The position numbers and the translations under genes are program-made. Under the pieces are notes generated by a model that worked only from the letters and a program-made list of their open reading frames with translations, had not been told where the DNA came from and made no database searches. From assembly GCF_041537905.1 (NCBI RefSeq), contig NZ_JBGRUO010000001.1, positions 248,001-312,000 on the forward strand: 64,000 bases of DNA. The letters run 5' to 3'. Positions within the stretch are counted from its first letter, which is position 1. Every line of letters begins with the position of its first letter. The DNA comes from Ruegeria_C sp041537905 (GTDB lineage Bacteria > Pseudomonadota > Alphaproteobacteria > Rhodobacterales > Rhodobacteraceae). Shown here in pieces: positions 18,403-28,200 of the stretch.

Positions 18403-19544
18403 GCAAAATAGTCCCGCAGGATGCGCGCATAGACCTGTTTGAGCTGTTCGATCTGCGCCACCTCGACGCGTTCATCCACCTGATGCATGGTGCGTCCGAC
18501 GAGGCCGAATTCGACCACCGGGCAATGATCCTTGATAAAACGCGCGTCAGAGGTGCCGCCGGTGGTGGACAGCACCGGCGCAACGCCGGTTTCCGCCTCG
18601 ACCGCGCGGGCCACCAGGTCGGAAAGTGTGCCGGGTGGGGTCAGAAAGCTCTCGCCCGAGATTTTCACCCGCATGTCGATGGTAACGTCGAATTCTTCGG
18701 CTACGCGATCGGCTTCGGATTGCAGCCACTCCGTCACGCTGGCCCCGGAATGCAGGTCGTTGAAACGGATATTCACTGCGGCACCACCTTGCGCCGGGAT
18801 CACGTTTGTCGCCGGATTGCCGGTGTCGATCGTGACCACAGCAAGGGTCGAAGCATCGAAATGGTCGCTGCCCTGATCCAGTTCATGACTGGCAAGCCGG
18901 TCGATCAGTCGCGCCAGCGCCGGCAAAGGGTTCCTGGCCCGGTGCGGGTAAGCAGCATGTCCCTGCATGCCAGTCACCGTGAACCACGCGGTCATCGAGC
19001 CGCGACGGCCGATCTTCATCATCTCGCCCATCTGATCGGGGCAAGTCGGCTCGCCCACAAGGCAGACCGACATGCGCTCGCCTTCTGCCGCCATATGGTC
19101 CAGCAACGCCGTGGTGCCATCGATGGCGTCACCCTCTTCGTCGCCGGTGATGGTCAGGATGACCGCACCGTCCGGCGGCGTGTTTTGCACCAGATCAATC
19201 GCAGCAGCGGCAAAGGCGGCGACACCCGATTTCATGTCCGTTGCGCCCCGACCATAAAGCACTCCGTCCTTCACCTCTGCCCCAAAGGGCGGCATGGTCC
19301 AGGCGGCCTCGTCCCCCACCGGCACCACATCGGTATGACCGTTGAAACCAAAGGTTTTTGCATGGCCCTTCTGCCCCCAGCGGGCAAACAGGTTGCTGAC
19401 CCCACCACGGTCCACACGCTGGCACTCGAACCCGGCAGAAGACAGCAGGTCATCAAGCAGTTTCAACGCACCACCCTCAGCGGGCGTGACCGAGGGACAC
19501 CGGATCAGATCGGCGGTGAGTTCTACGGCATTGATGGTGGTCAT
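18399..19544 (-). CDS. dapE: Succinyl-diaminopimelate desuccinylase
   Basis: 381 aa M20 metallopeptidase-fold enzyme that removes succinate from N-succinyl-LL-diaminopimelate in the lysine/meso-DAP pathway. Di-zinc ligands are visible: FNGHTDVVPVGD (His, Asp), YGRGATDMKSG (Asp), TGDEEGDAIDG (Glu-Glu) and the C-terminal LVGRTMHQVDE (His). Length close to E. coli DapE. The ATG at 19544 (MTTINAVELTADLIRCPSVT) is chosen over upstream in-frame codons as it fits the family start. Confidence 0.95.
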   Translation of the reverse strand: MTTINAVELTADLIRCPSVTPAEGGALKLLDDLLSSAGFECQRVDRGGVSNLFARWGQKGHAKTFGFNGHTDVVPVGDEAAWTMPPFGAEVKDGVLYGRGATDMKSGVAAFAAAAIDLVQNTPPDGAVILTITGDEEGDAIDGTTALLDHMAAEGERMSVCLVGEPTCPDQMGEMMKIGRRGSMTAWFTVTGMQGHAAYPHRARNPLPALARLIDRLASHELDQGSDHFDASTLAVVTIDTGNPATNVIPAQGGAAVNIRFNDLHSGASVTEWLQSEADRVAEEFDVTIDMRVKISGESFLTPPGTLSDLVARAVEAETGVAPVLSTTGGTSDARFIKDHCPVVEFGLVGRTMHQVDERVEVAQIEQLKQVYARILRDYFA

Positions 19545-19817
19545 GGGCCCTCTCGGTGTGTGCATTCGCTTTGTTCGCGTCACAATTGTGACGAAAAAGT
19601 CGCGCTGCCAACCCCAAAAGGCGGAAATCCGCTTATCAGAAACCCGACACCTGTGTTAACGAAGGATTAATAAATGACCCGAGGCAGGGCACCGAGCACA
19701 AAAGCCGCAAAAGGCTGCAGACAGACGTAACCGCGCAAAAGACGCGGCCGATTGTTTTATGCGCAGACATAACCTGCGCCGGCGCACTGCTTCCAAAACG
19801 ACGGGTTTGGGCAGTAG
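19545..19817. promoter_or_regulatory. Divergent intergenic region dapE / Hint protein
   Basis: 273 bp between divergently transcribed genes, so it should contain promoters in both directions. It has an AT-richer stretch around 19650-19675 (GTTAACGAAGGATTAATAAATG) that could hold a promoter for the plus-strand gene. No ORF or RNA gene was recognised. Confidence 0.4.
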
Positions 19818-21392
19818 ATGGCGACCGGGGCGGAGCTCGACTATCAGACGAATGCCAGCGCATTGGCGATGGCGCAGGCAATTTTTGGCGATGGCACGAC
19901 GGTGGTCAGCGCCAGCTATACCGGTGACAGCCGATCATCGGCGATCTATGGCAACGGAGACGCCCTGGCACCGGGGGCCACGCCGGGCGATAGCGGGGTG
20001 ATCCTGTCGACGGGTCGCGCCACCAGTTTCACGCGGTCCTCGGGCGACCCTAATGTTTCGACCCGAACCACTACCGGTTCAAACGGCCCCAACAACGACC
20101 CCGACTTCAACTCCGCAGCCGGGACCAACACTTTCGACGCATCCTATCTGGACGTCTCGTTTATCCCGACCTCGGAATATATGACGATGCAATTCGTCTT
20201 CTCGTCCGAGGAATACCCCGAGTTCCAGAACTCCATCTATCAGGATTTCGTCGGCGTCTGGATCAACGACGCTCAGGTCAACCTCAGCGTCGCAGGCGAG
20301 GATGCCGACCCCGGCAACATTAACAGCAATTCCAACCAGAACCTGTTTCTGGACAATAGTGGGGACGACTACAACACAGAGATGGACGGGCTGACCGTCA
20401 CGTTGTCGCTGACGATGAACGTCATCCCCAATCAGGTGAACACAATCCGCATCGGCATCGCCGATGTGGCGGACAATCGCTACGACTCCAACCTGCTGAT
20501 TGCCGCCGACAGCGTTCAGACCGAGCTGGTGGCGATCAGCGACACAGTCAATGTGAACCCGAACGGGCGCAACACGGTCGATGTGCTGGCAAATGACCAC
20601 AACCCGTCCGGATCGACCCTGACGATCACCCATATCAACGGTCAGGCAGTCACCGCAAACAGCACGGTCCTGCTCAGCACCGGGCAAACGCTACGGCTGA
20701 ACGAAAACGGCACCATCACCGTTTTTGGCGATGGCGATATCGAGGATTTCAACTTCACCTACACGGTGACGAACGGCACCAACGAGGATGTCGGGTTCGT
20801 CAATGCCAGCTCAATTCCCTGTTTTGTAGCGGGCACGCTGATCACCACACCCGCGGGCGAAGCACCCGTCGAAACGCTGGCGCCCGGCGATCTGGTGATG
20901 ACCCGCGATGACGGCCCGCAGCCGCTCAGATGGGCAGGTAGCCGCGCGATCGAGGCGGCGGGCGATCTGACCCCGATCCACATCCGGGCCAACACCTTTG
21001 GCAGCCATGGCGACCTGATGGTGTCACCGCAGCACCGCGTTCTCGTACGCGACAGCCTCGCAGAACTTCTGTTCGGCGAGGCCGAGGTGCTGGTCGCCGC
21101 CAAGGATCTGGTCAATGGCCGCACGGTCACACGGCGGCCCGGTGGGGCGGTCACCTATGTCCATCTGATGTTTGACCGCCACCAGGTCATCTATTCCGAA
21201 GGCCTGCCGACCGAGAGCTTTCTGCCCGGTCCGCAGACCACCAACCTGTTCGAGCAACCCCTGATCGATGAGATTTGCACCATCTTTCCGGAGCTCGACC
21301 CGCAAACCGGCCTCGGCTACAGCGCCGCCGCGCGCCGGACGTTGAAAGCCTATGAGGCACAATTGCTGATTTCCGCAGAGAGAGCAGCGTGA
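19818..21392 (+). CDS. Choice-of-anchor L / Hint domain secreted protein
   Basis: 524 aa. Residues about 1-240 match the choice-of-anchor L domain (TGAELDYQTNASALAMAQAI, MQFVFSSEEYPEFQNS, DFVGVWINDAQVNLS), followed by a cadherin/Ig-like strand region (VDVLANDHNPSGSTLTITHI). A Hint domain of the Hint_2 type begins at Cys335 (CFVAGTLITTPAG, VETLAPGDLVMT, MVSPQHRVLV, YVHLMFDRHQVIYSEGLPTESF). Such proteins are probably exported by a type I or similar route and self-process. No Sec signal peptide is seen. A stop codon lies immediately before the ATG, fixing the start. Confidence 0.88.
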   Translation: MATGAELDYQTNASALAMAQAIFGDGTTVVSASYTGDSRSSAIYGNGDALAPGATPGDSGVILSTGRATSFTRSSGDPNVSTRTTTGSNGPNNDPDFNSAAGTNTFDASYLDVSFIPTSEYMTMQFVFSSEEYPEFQNSIYQDFVGVWINDAQVNLSVAGEDADPGNINSNSNQNLFLDNSGDDYNTEMDGLTVTLSLTMNVIPNQVNTIRIGIADVADNRYDSNLLIAADSVQTELVAISDTVNVNPNGRNTVDVLANDHNPSGSTLTITHINGQAVTANSTVLLSTGQTLRLNENGTITVFGDGDIEDFNFTYTVTNGTNEDVGFVNASSIPCFVAGTLITTPAGEAPVETLAPGDLVMTRDDGPQPLRWAGSRAIEAAGDLTPIHIRANTFGSHGDLMVSPQHRVLVRDSLAELLFGEAEVLVAAKDLVNGRTVTRRPGGAVTYVHLMFDRHQVIYSEGLPTESFLPGPQTTNLFEQPLIDEICTIFPELDPQTGLGYSAAARRTLKAYEAQLLISAERAA

Positions 21393-21393
21393 C

Positions 21394-22488
21394 ATGACCT
21401 GGATTGCACTTGCCGACACTGAAACGCAGCTTTTCTCGCCCGCCGGTGTGGGGGCCGACCCCGCAGCGCCCGACCTGATCGGGCGCGAGGATGACGATCT
21501 GCTGGCCCGTGGCACGCTGGTATTGGAAACCGGGATGCCCGAGACCGGGCGGGCCTATATGCTGTTTCGCTACAACCGCGAGGGCGACTGGCCCTTTCAT
21601 CTGTCCCTTCAGGCGATCCCCGGGCGCGGGCTGATCTTCGTACTCAATCAGGGCGGCACGGTGATCCACCAGACCATGACCCTGCCCGATACCGGCCGCA
21701 TCGACCTGTTGCGCCTGTCCTATAGCTGGGACGCCCCCGCGCGCCGGGCGCAACTGGCGCTGGAACAGCATGACCGGGAACAGGTGCTGATACAGGACAT
21801 CGTCGGCCCCTGCCCGCTGCGGATCGGCGACCTGCGGGCACTGTTTCGACACGGACCCCACCGTTTTGCCGCGCCCGAGACCGTCTTTGCCGCGCTGTCG
21901 GACAGGATCGAGCCGGTGGGCCCGCTACCATCGATGCATCCCGAAACACCGATCGCCACTCCGCTGGGCTATCGCCCGCTGCGGTCCTTGCGGCGCGGCG
22001 ATACGGTGATCAGCGCGCGTGGCGAGGTCGTTCCGGTCCTGCATCGCCTGACCCGAACCGTGCCCGCCCGCGGCAGTTTCAGCCCACTGTCGATCCGCAG
22101 CCCTTATTTTGGGCTGGATCAGGATATCGTGGTCGCCCCCTCGCAACGGCTGCTGCTGTCAGGAAGTGAGGTGGAATACTTGTTCGGCAAGCAATCCGTT
22201 CTGGCGCTGGCCCATCATATGACCCAGGGCCGCGCGGTGACGCCCGCGCCCTGGGGTCCGCTGGTGACCTATTCACAGCTGCTGCTGCCTGGTCATGATG
22301 CGGTTCTGGCCGCAGGCTGCGCGCTGGAAAGCCAGTTCCTCGGCCGCCTGCACAGCAAGCCGCGCCTGTTGGCGGCCAGCCTGCTCTGCGGGTTGGAGCG
22401 CAGCCGACTTCCGGATCATGGAACCTCTCGCATTCCGGTTTTGGGATCGTTCGATGCCCGCGTCTTGGCAGAACGCCGCGCCGCCTGA
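21394..22488 (+). CDS. Degenerate Hint-domain protein
   Basis: 364 aa, beginning 1 bp after the preceding Hint protein. The first 170 residues are a lectin/LamG-like beta region (GTLVLETGMPETGRAYMLFR, PFHLSLQAIPGRGLIFVLNQ). The rest aligns with the neighbour's Hint domain (ETPIATPLGYRPLRSLRRGDTVIS; VEYLFGKQSVLALAHHM). The expected first Cys is Ser180 and the SPQHR motif reads APSQR, so autoprocessing is doubtful. It may partner with or descend from the neighbour. Confidence 0.75.
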   Translation: MTWIALADTETQLFSPAGVGADPAAPDLIGREDDDLLARGTLVLETGMPETGRAYMLFRYNREGDWPFHLSLQAIPGRGLIFVLNQGGTVIHQTMTLPDTGRIDLLRLSYSWDAPARRAQLALEQHDREQVLIQDIVGPCPLRIGDLRALFRHGPHRFAAPETVFAALSDRIEPVGPLPSMHPETPIATPLGYRPLRSLRRGDTVISARGEVVPVLHRLTRTVPARGSFSPLSIRSPYFGLDQDIVVAPSQRLLLSGSEVEYLFGKQSVLALAHHMTQGRAVTPAPWGPLVTYSQLLLPGHDAVLAAGCALESQFLGRLHSKPRLLAASLLCGLERSRLPDHGTSRIPVLGSFDARVLAERRAA

Positions 22489-22563
22489 CTCGGCAGACGC
22501 ATCTTGTACAAAACCGGTCACCTGCGCTAGGGAGCGCAGCAGCATAAGGGTCTGGAATCAATC

Positions 22564-23619
22564 TTGCGGCGTCTTTACATCATTCTGTCTCTGATCGCGT
22601 GCCTCTTCGCGACGGCAGGCTCGGCACAAGAGCTTGAACTGTCCACGGTCACGCGACCGCCTTTTTCGATGGTAAAAAAGGGCGATCAGACCGGATTCTC
22701 GATGGACCTGATGGCAGCGCTGGCCGAAGATCTCGGCTGGACCTATGGCGTGCAGCGCTACGAGCAATTCACCGACATGCTCGACGCGGTCACCGATGGC
22801 ACAGCCGATCTGGCCATCGCCAATATCTCGATCACCGCCCAGCGCGAAACGCTGATGGATTTCAGTCAGCCGATCTTTGAGTCCGGATTGCAGATCATGA
22901 TCCCGGCCGACAAGCAGGGCGCACCCTCGCTGATGCGCGCGCTGATGTCGCGCGAGTTGTTTCTGGCGATCGGCATCGCCTTTGCGCTGCTGCTGACCGG
23001 CGGCATGCTGATGTGGTATTTCGAGCGCCGTTCGCAGCCCTATTTCGATCGCAATCTGAACGACGCCTGGTTCCCCTCGTTCTGGTGGGCACTGAACCTG
23101 GTCGTCAATGGCGGGTTCGAGGAGCGGGTACCTCGGACCAGCTTCGGCAAGATCTTTGGTGTGGTTCTGGTGATCTCGTCGCTATTTGTCGTCTCGGTCT
23201 TCACCGCCCGGATCACCTCGGTCATGACGGTCGATGCGATCACCAATTCGGTCAATTCGGTGAATGATCTTTATGGCAGGCGGGTTGCGACGATTCAGGG
23301 ATCAACTGCCGCGACCTTTCTCGATAGGCGCGACCTGAACTATACCGCCTATGATGACCTGGGTCCCTTGCTCGCCGATTTTGAGGCCGGTTCACTCGAC
23401 GCTGTTGTCTTTGATGCCCCGATCCTGTCCTACTACACCAGCCACGAAGGCATGGGCATAGGGATCATGACCGGCGCGGTATTCCTGCGGGAAAACTACG
23501 GCATCGCCTTCCCCACCGGCTCGCCACTTGTCGAGGAGGTCAATCAAGCGCTGTTGACCCTGCGCGAAAACGGCACCTATGACACGATCTACCGCAAGTG
23601 GTTCGGATCGCGGAACTGA
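22564..23619 (+). CDS. Ionotropic glutamate receptor-like channel/binding protein
   Basis: 351 aa with the prokaryotic GluR layout: signal peptide 1-21, first half of a solute-binding domain (about 24-118), TM1 (132-153), pore-loop-like segment (169-187), TM2 (195-214), then the second binding half to the end. Ligand-contact residues typical of the fold are present (Arg94 in ISITAQRE; VVFDAP at 281-286). The pore segment reads WWALNLVVNGGFEERVP, without the TVGYG filter of Synechocystis GluR0. FTARITSVMTV follows TM2, like the inner gate of the family. TTG start. Ligand and ion selectivity unknown. Confidence 0.8.
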   Translation: MRRLYIILSLIACLFATAGSAQELELSTVTRPPFSMVKKGDQTGFSMDLMAALAEDLGWTYGVQRYEQFTDMLDAVTDGTADLAIANISITAQRETLMDFSQPIFESGLQIMIPADKQGAPSLMRALMSRELFLAIGIAFALLLTGGMLMWYFERRSQPYFDRNLNDAWFPSFWWALNLVVNGGFEERVPRTSFGKIFGVVLVISSLFVVSVFTARITSVMTVDAITNSVNSVNDLYGRRVATIQGSTAATFLDRRDLNYTAYDDLGPLLADFEAGSLDAVVFDAPILSYYTSHEGMGIGIMTGAVFLRENYGIAFPTGSPLVEEVNQALLTLRENGTYDTIYRKWFGSRN

Positions 23620-23631
23620 CGGTTTCGCGCG

Positions 23632-23991
23632 TCAGGCCTTTTGGGCGTCGTCGTCAAAAAACGGCGTCATCTGGGCCACGACAACCGCGTTTTCCTCAAG
23701 CGCGCGCTGCATCAGGGCGCGTTCTTCGTCGCTGATCTCGTGCCCTTCGGCCTCGCGCTCGGCCAGCGTGCCATAACCGGTCACATCCAGCGGCGCGGTA
23801 TCGGCCTGCTTCAGGATCGCCACCGTCTCGCGCACGGCCTCGGCCTCGTCCACACCACTGGCGAAACACATCAGCGCCGCGCCCGTGGCCCCCTCGGGAA
23901 GGCCATCGCCCTCCTTGCGTCCAATCTGGACGACAAGGGTGTAGACCTGCTGGCGAGAGGGTTTCTTGGTCTTTTCCATAAGCGTCGCCAT
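23632..23991 (-). CDS. Hypothetical acidic protein
   Basis: About 119 aa (MATLMEKTKKPSRQQVYTLVVQIGRKEGDGLPEG...), soluble, with no signal peptide or membrane segment. The pattern GAALMCFASGVDEAEAVRETVAILKQADTAPLDVTGYGTL and an acidic end (FFDDDAQKA) look like a folded conserved domain; no family was recognised. Several in-frame ATGs (23997, 23991, 23979) are possible. Convergent with the receptor-like gene. Confidence 0.6.
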   Translation of the reverse strand: MATLMEKTKKPSRQQVYTLVVQIGRKEGDGLPEGATGAALMCFASGVDEAEAVRETVAILKQADTAPLDVTGYGTLAEREAEGHEISDEERALMQRALEENAVVVAQMTPFFDDDAQKA

Positions 23992-24033
23992 AACCATGCA
24001 TCCAAAGATGGTCAACCTCAGCACGCACGACAC

Positions 24034-24216
24034 GATTTCAGCGGTTCAGGCACGTATGCTCATACATGACAGTGCGCTTCGCACCGTTGCGGCGCTGCGG
24101 GCCTGCGGCTAGGCTGAACTCATGAGACGGCATTTGAGGACCTGCCCATCCGGCGGGCCTGTGGGCCGCTTTTCAGGTGAAAACCATTTTGAATCTATTG
24201 CTTAAGGAGCGACCGG
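24034..24216. other. Intergenic region before the SMP-30 gene
   Basis: About 180 bp holding no recognised gene. An imperfect GGCGGGCC / GGGCCGC hairpin with a TTTTC tail (about 24152-24176) and AAGGAG just before the next ATG are the only features seen. Confidence 0.4.
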
Positions 24217-25140
24217 ATGTCACTGAATCTGGAAGAAGTTGCAAGCGGTCTGGGCTTTCCTGAAGGCCCGGTTGCAATGGACGACGGCTCTGTTTTGTTC
24301 GTCGATATCGAGCACAAGAAACTCATGCAGCTGAGCCCGGACAAATCGCTTGAGCCCATCGCAACATTCAAGGGTGGGCCAAATGGCGTGGCGATCGGAC
24401 CCGATGGTGCGGCTTATGTCTGCAACAATGGTGGCGTCTACACCTTCATCAAGTATGGGCCAGATCGCATTACGATCCCGGATTCCGCACGCCCGGATTA
24501 CATCGGAGGGTCGATCCAGCGTGTTGATCTGAAGACCAGGGAAGTCACCGAGCTTTATGGCAAATCCCGAGGCAATCATCTTATCGCGCCTGACGACATC
24601 GTTTTTGATGCGGCGGGTGGCTTCTGGTTCACCGATACGGGAATGCAGCATGAAACAACCAGCGAGTTCGGTGGCGTCTACTATGCCACGATCGATGGCA
24701 AGACCCTGAAACACGCGGCAACCGTGCCCACGGCCAATGGGGTTGGATTGTCGCCGGACGGTAAGAAGCTTTTTGTCTCTGACACCGTGTTCGGGCGGTT
24801 ATGGGTGATGGACATTGCCGGGCCAGGCGAATTGCACCCCGGGCAAATCCCGCAAACACCCGGCAATGTGGTTCAAACCCTTCCGGGGTATCAGTGGCTT
24901 GACAGTCTGAAGGTCGAGGCGGACGGGCGTGTGTGTGTCGGCACGATCTTCAACGGTGGCATCACCATCTTTAGTGCGGATGGCACGACAGAGCATCTGG
25001 CCGTGCCCGACCTTTTCACGACCAACCTCTGCTTTGGCGGTGCGGATCTGCGAGACGTTTGGATCACCGCGTCGAGCACCGGCAAGATCTACAAAACGCG
25101 CTGGCCGCGGCCCGGTCTCAAGTTGAATTTCACTGCCTGA
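24217..25140 (+). CDS. SMP-30/gluconolactonase family protein
   Basis: 307 aa six-bladed beta-propeller. Family strings: LGFPEGPVAMDDGSVLFVDI (Glu metal ligand), GGPNGVAIGPDGAAYVCNNG, APDDIVFDAAGGFWFTDTG, TANGVGLSPDGKKLFVSDT and YQWLDSLKVEADGRVCVGT (Asp). Members are Ca/Zn-dependent lactonases or related hydrolases; the substrate is not predictable. AAGGAG precedes the ATG. First gene of the accessory-looking stretch, on the same strand as the cyclase gene 138 bp downstream. Confidence 0.88.
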   Translation: MSLNLEEVASGLGFPEGPVAMDDGSVLFVDIEHKKLMQLSPDKSLEPIATFKGGPNGVAIGPDGAAYVCNNGGVYTFIKYGPDRITIPDSARPDYIGGSIQRVDLKTREVTELYGKSRGNHLIAPDDIVFDAAGGFWFTDTGMQHETTSEFGGVYYATIDGKTLKHAATVPTANGVGLSPDGKKLFVSDTVFGRLWVMDIAGPGELHPGQIPQTPGNVVQTLPGYQWLDSLKVEADGRVCVGTIFNGGITIFSADGTTEHLAVPDLFTTNLCFGGADLRDVWITASSTGKIYKTRWPRPGLKLNFTA

Positions 25141-25278
25141 GGGTCAGGCAGCAGGTGTTTTCAGTGTCCATGTGACATTGCATGTCGCGTGGGTAAACCT
25201 GTCGTGAATTGGCGGGTGGGTGTCGGGTGCCGCAAACAGTAGCACGCGCCGTATTTGTCGTGCTATGAACCTACCGCA

Positions 25279-28200
25279 ATGACGAATAACACCCAAATCA
25301 CGGACACATCGTCACCAAGGCTCGGCGAGCGTCGTCTGGTTTCGGTGCTGTTTACCGACATGGTGGGCTATACGCCCATTGTCGAAAAACTGGGTGCGGA
25401 AACCACCGCTCATTTTACCAGTATGATCTATGGCATGCTATCCGGTGTCATAGAGGAACATGGCGGTGTCATCCGGGGGTTTGCGGGCGACAGCATCATG
25501 GCGGTTTTTGGCATTCCCGACGCGTTGGAAGATGCCGGGTTAAGGGCCTGCAAGGCCGCCATGGCGATCCAGGCTTTGTTCACTGCCTCCGAGGATGACA
25601 TCGAAAAACGGTTCGGCGTGCGGCCGATCATGCGGGTTGGCGTCAGCTCCGGTTCCGTGGTCATGGCCGCAGTCGAGGGTGCCGACGGGCAGATGACGGC
25701 GGTGGGCAACAGCGTCAATCTCGCCGCGCGCATTCAGTCCCTGGCGCCCGAGGGCGGGTGTCTGATCTGCGATACCACGCGCGCGCTGGTCGAGTGGTTG
25801 GTCGACCTGAGCTTTGAAGGCGAGCACACGATCAAGGGCGTGGCCAAGCAGCAGAAGCTGTGGCAGTTGCAGTCGATCCGCGAAGGCGCGACGCGTTTTG
25901 ATGCGTCTCTTGCGCGTGGCCTGAGCCAGTATGTCGGGCGCGATGCCGAACTTTCCGCGCTTTCCGAGGCGCTGGATCAGACGCGCGACGGATTGCGAGT
26001 TATCGACCTTGTTGCCGAACCGGGGCTGGGCAAAACCCGCCTCGTTGTGGAGTTTCTGGATCGCGCGAAGGCCAAGGAAACCGTCATCCTGACAGGGCAG
26101 TGCACCACAGACGGCCAACAGGTGCCGTTCTTGCCATTCCTCGAAGTTGTGCGCGGGTCTTTTGGTATCAACCAAGATGACGAACCCGAAGAGATCGAGC
26201 GGAAGCTACAGGCCGGGTTGCAGCATGCCGGACAGGATACGCTTGAAAACCTCGGGCTCTTGATGAACCTGCTGGGTCTGAAGCCACCCGAAGGGACATT
26301 GGATGGCCTCGATGGCGTTTTGATCGGTTTGCGAACACGCGACCTGCTGCCCGCGCTTTTGAAGGCGCAATGCCAAATGGGCCGCGTGGTGCTTTTGGTC
26401 GAAGACACCCATTGGATCGATGGCGCGTCAGAAACCATGATGTCCAAACTGGTCGACGGCGGCGATCTGGATAATTTGCTTATTCTCAACACCCGTCGAC
26501 CGGAATACACACCGGAGTGGAAAGATAACCCCTCGGTTTCGACCCTGAAACTCAAGCCGCTGACCGAAGGGGATATTCACCATCTTGTTCAATCCCGGCT
26601 CAAGGTTGACACCCTGCCCGATGCATTGATCAAAGAAGTGGTCGACCGATCAGGGGGCAATCCGCTTTTTGGCGAAGAAATCCTGAGTTTCCTGACGGAA
26701 AAAGGCGCGCTGCGGGTCGAAGAGGGCCAGGTGGTTTTTGAAAACCAACCCGGCGGCGACGAGCTGCCGGCAAGCATGCAAAGCCTGCTCTCGGCGCGTA
26801 TCGAGCAGCTTCAGCCGAAGGATCGCGCGCTATTGCAGGCCGCCGCCGCCATCGGACGCGGGTTCGATCCCGGATTGTTGTCGATGGTTGTCGAGCAGCC
26901 CGACGAAACCGGCGCAGCGCTGCAGCGGCTGCAGGCGCTCGATATCGTGTTTCGCAAGGCCGAGTCCTCGGATTATATGTTCAAGCATGTCCTGTTGCGT
27001 GAGACGGTTTACAACAGCCTCGTTGCGAACCGGCGCTCCGAGTTACATCTCGCGATCGCCGAGGCGTTGGAAAAGCGCAACTCCAACCGGCTTCCCGAAG
27101 CCGCCGAGACGCTCGCCCATCACTATATGCAAACGCCGCGCACCGATCTGGCTTTTGAATACAGCGCGCTTGCCGGGGCCAAAAGCCTCGGCGTGTTTTC
27201 GCACGACCAAGCGAACCAGTATTTTGCGGATGCTCTGGCGCTTTATGAACAGGACCCGACTTGCGCCAGCGATGACGCCTTTGCCAATTTCCTGGCCAAT
27301 TATGCGCTGTGCTCGAATATCTCTCTGGATGTCACGACCATGATCGAGCTGGCCCCAAGGGTCAGGCCAATCCTGAACGAGATGGGGGAGAATGGCGACC
27401 ACGTTCTGTTCCTGCATCACTATGTGTCTTGCCTTGTCTGCAACAGCCAGTTTCTTGAGGCGCTCAGCGTTCAACGGGAACTTACCGAGATGGCAAAGCG
27501 CGTCGGCGATCCGAAATCCGTCGCTTACGCCATGGTCAACGAACTGTCTGTCGGGATTTATTGCGCCCCACTGTCCAATGCCGAGTTCGCCGCCAGAACG
27601 GCCGAAATCGAAGCCGCATTGACCAAATTCGACGACGCCTATCTGCAAAACTTCTATTTCGCGACCCTCGGTTGGAACGAGCTGACGCGCGGTCGGGTTA
27701 TCAAAGCGCGGGAAACCGCAGCGCGCATGGTGGCAGATGGCGAAAAGAACAACGATCCACGCGCGCTCGGGTATGGAACGGCCATGAAAGCGCTGATCGC
27801 GGTCGTAACCGACGACCACCAGAGCGCGCTGGAATTATCGGAAGAAGCGCTGCGGCTGTCGCGCGCAGAGTTCGAGAAGGCCATTGCGGAATCCTCCAGA
27901 GTGGCCGCCCTTGTGCCGCTTGAGCGACCCGGTGCGCGCGAAGCTGTGCAAGGCTATGTTGATATGTGCGAGGCCAATGGCTGGCTTCTCTTTGCTGGCG
28001 TTCCCCAGACGATGCTTGGTGTCGCTCTAGCGATGGAAGGTCGTGTGAGCGAGGGGCTGCAACAGATAAAGGCGACTATCGAAAATCGTGAAGCCGAGGG
28101 GGCACAGATCGCGGCGGACTGGAACCGCCTGCTTCTCAGCGAGGTATATCTGCTGATCCTGACGGGTGAGGGCGGCGCCTCGTTCGGCGTCTTGATGCGC

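Noticed and set aside
18483..19670. 395-aa open frame on the plus strand across dapE
   Set aside because: Antisense shadow of the well-supported dapE gene.
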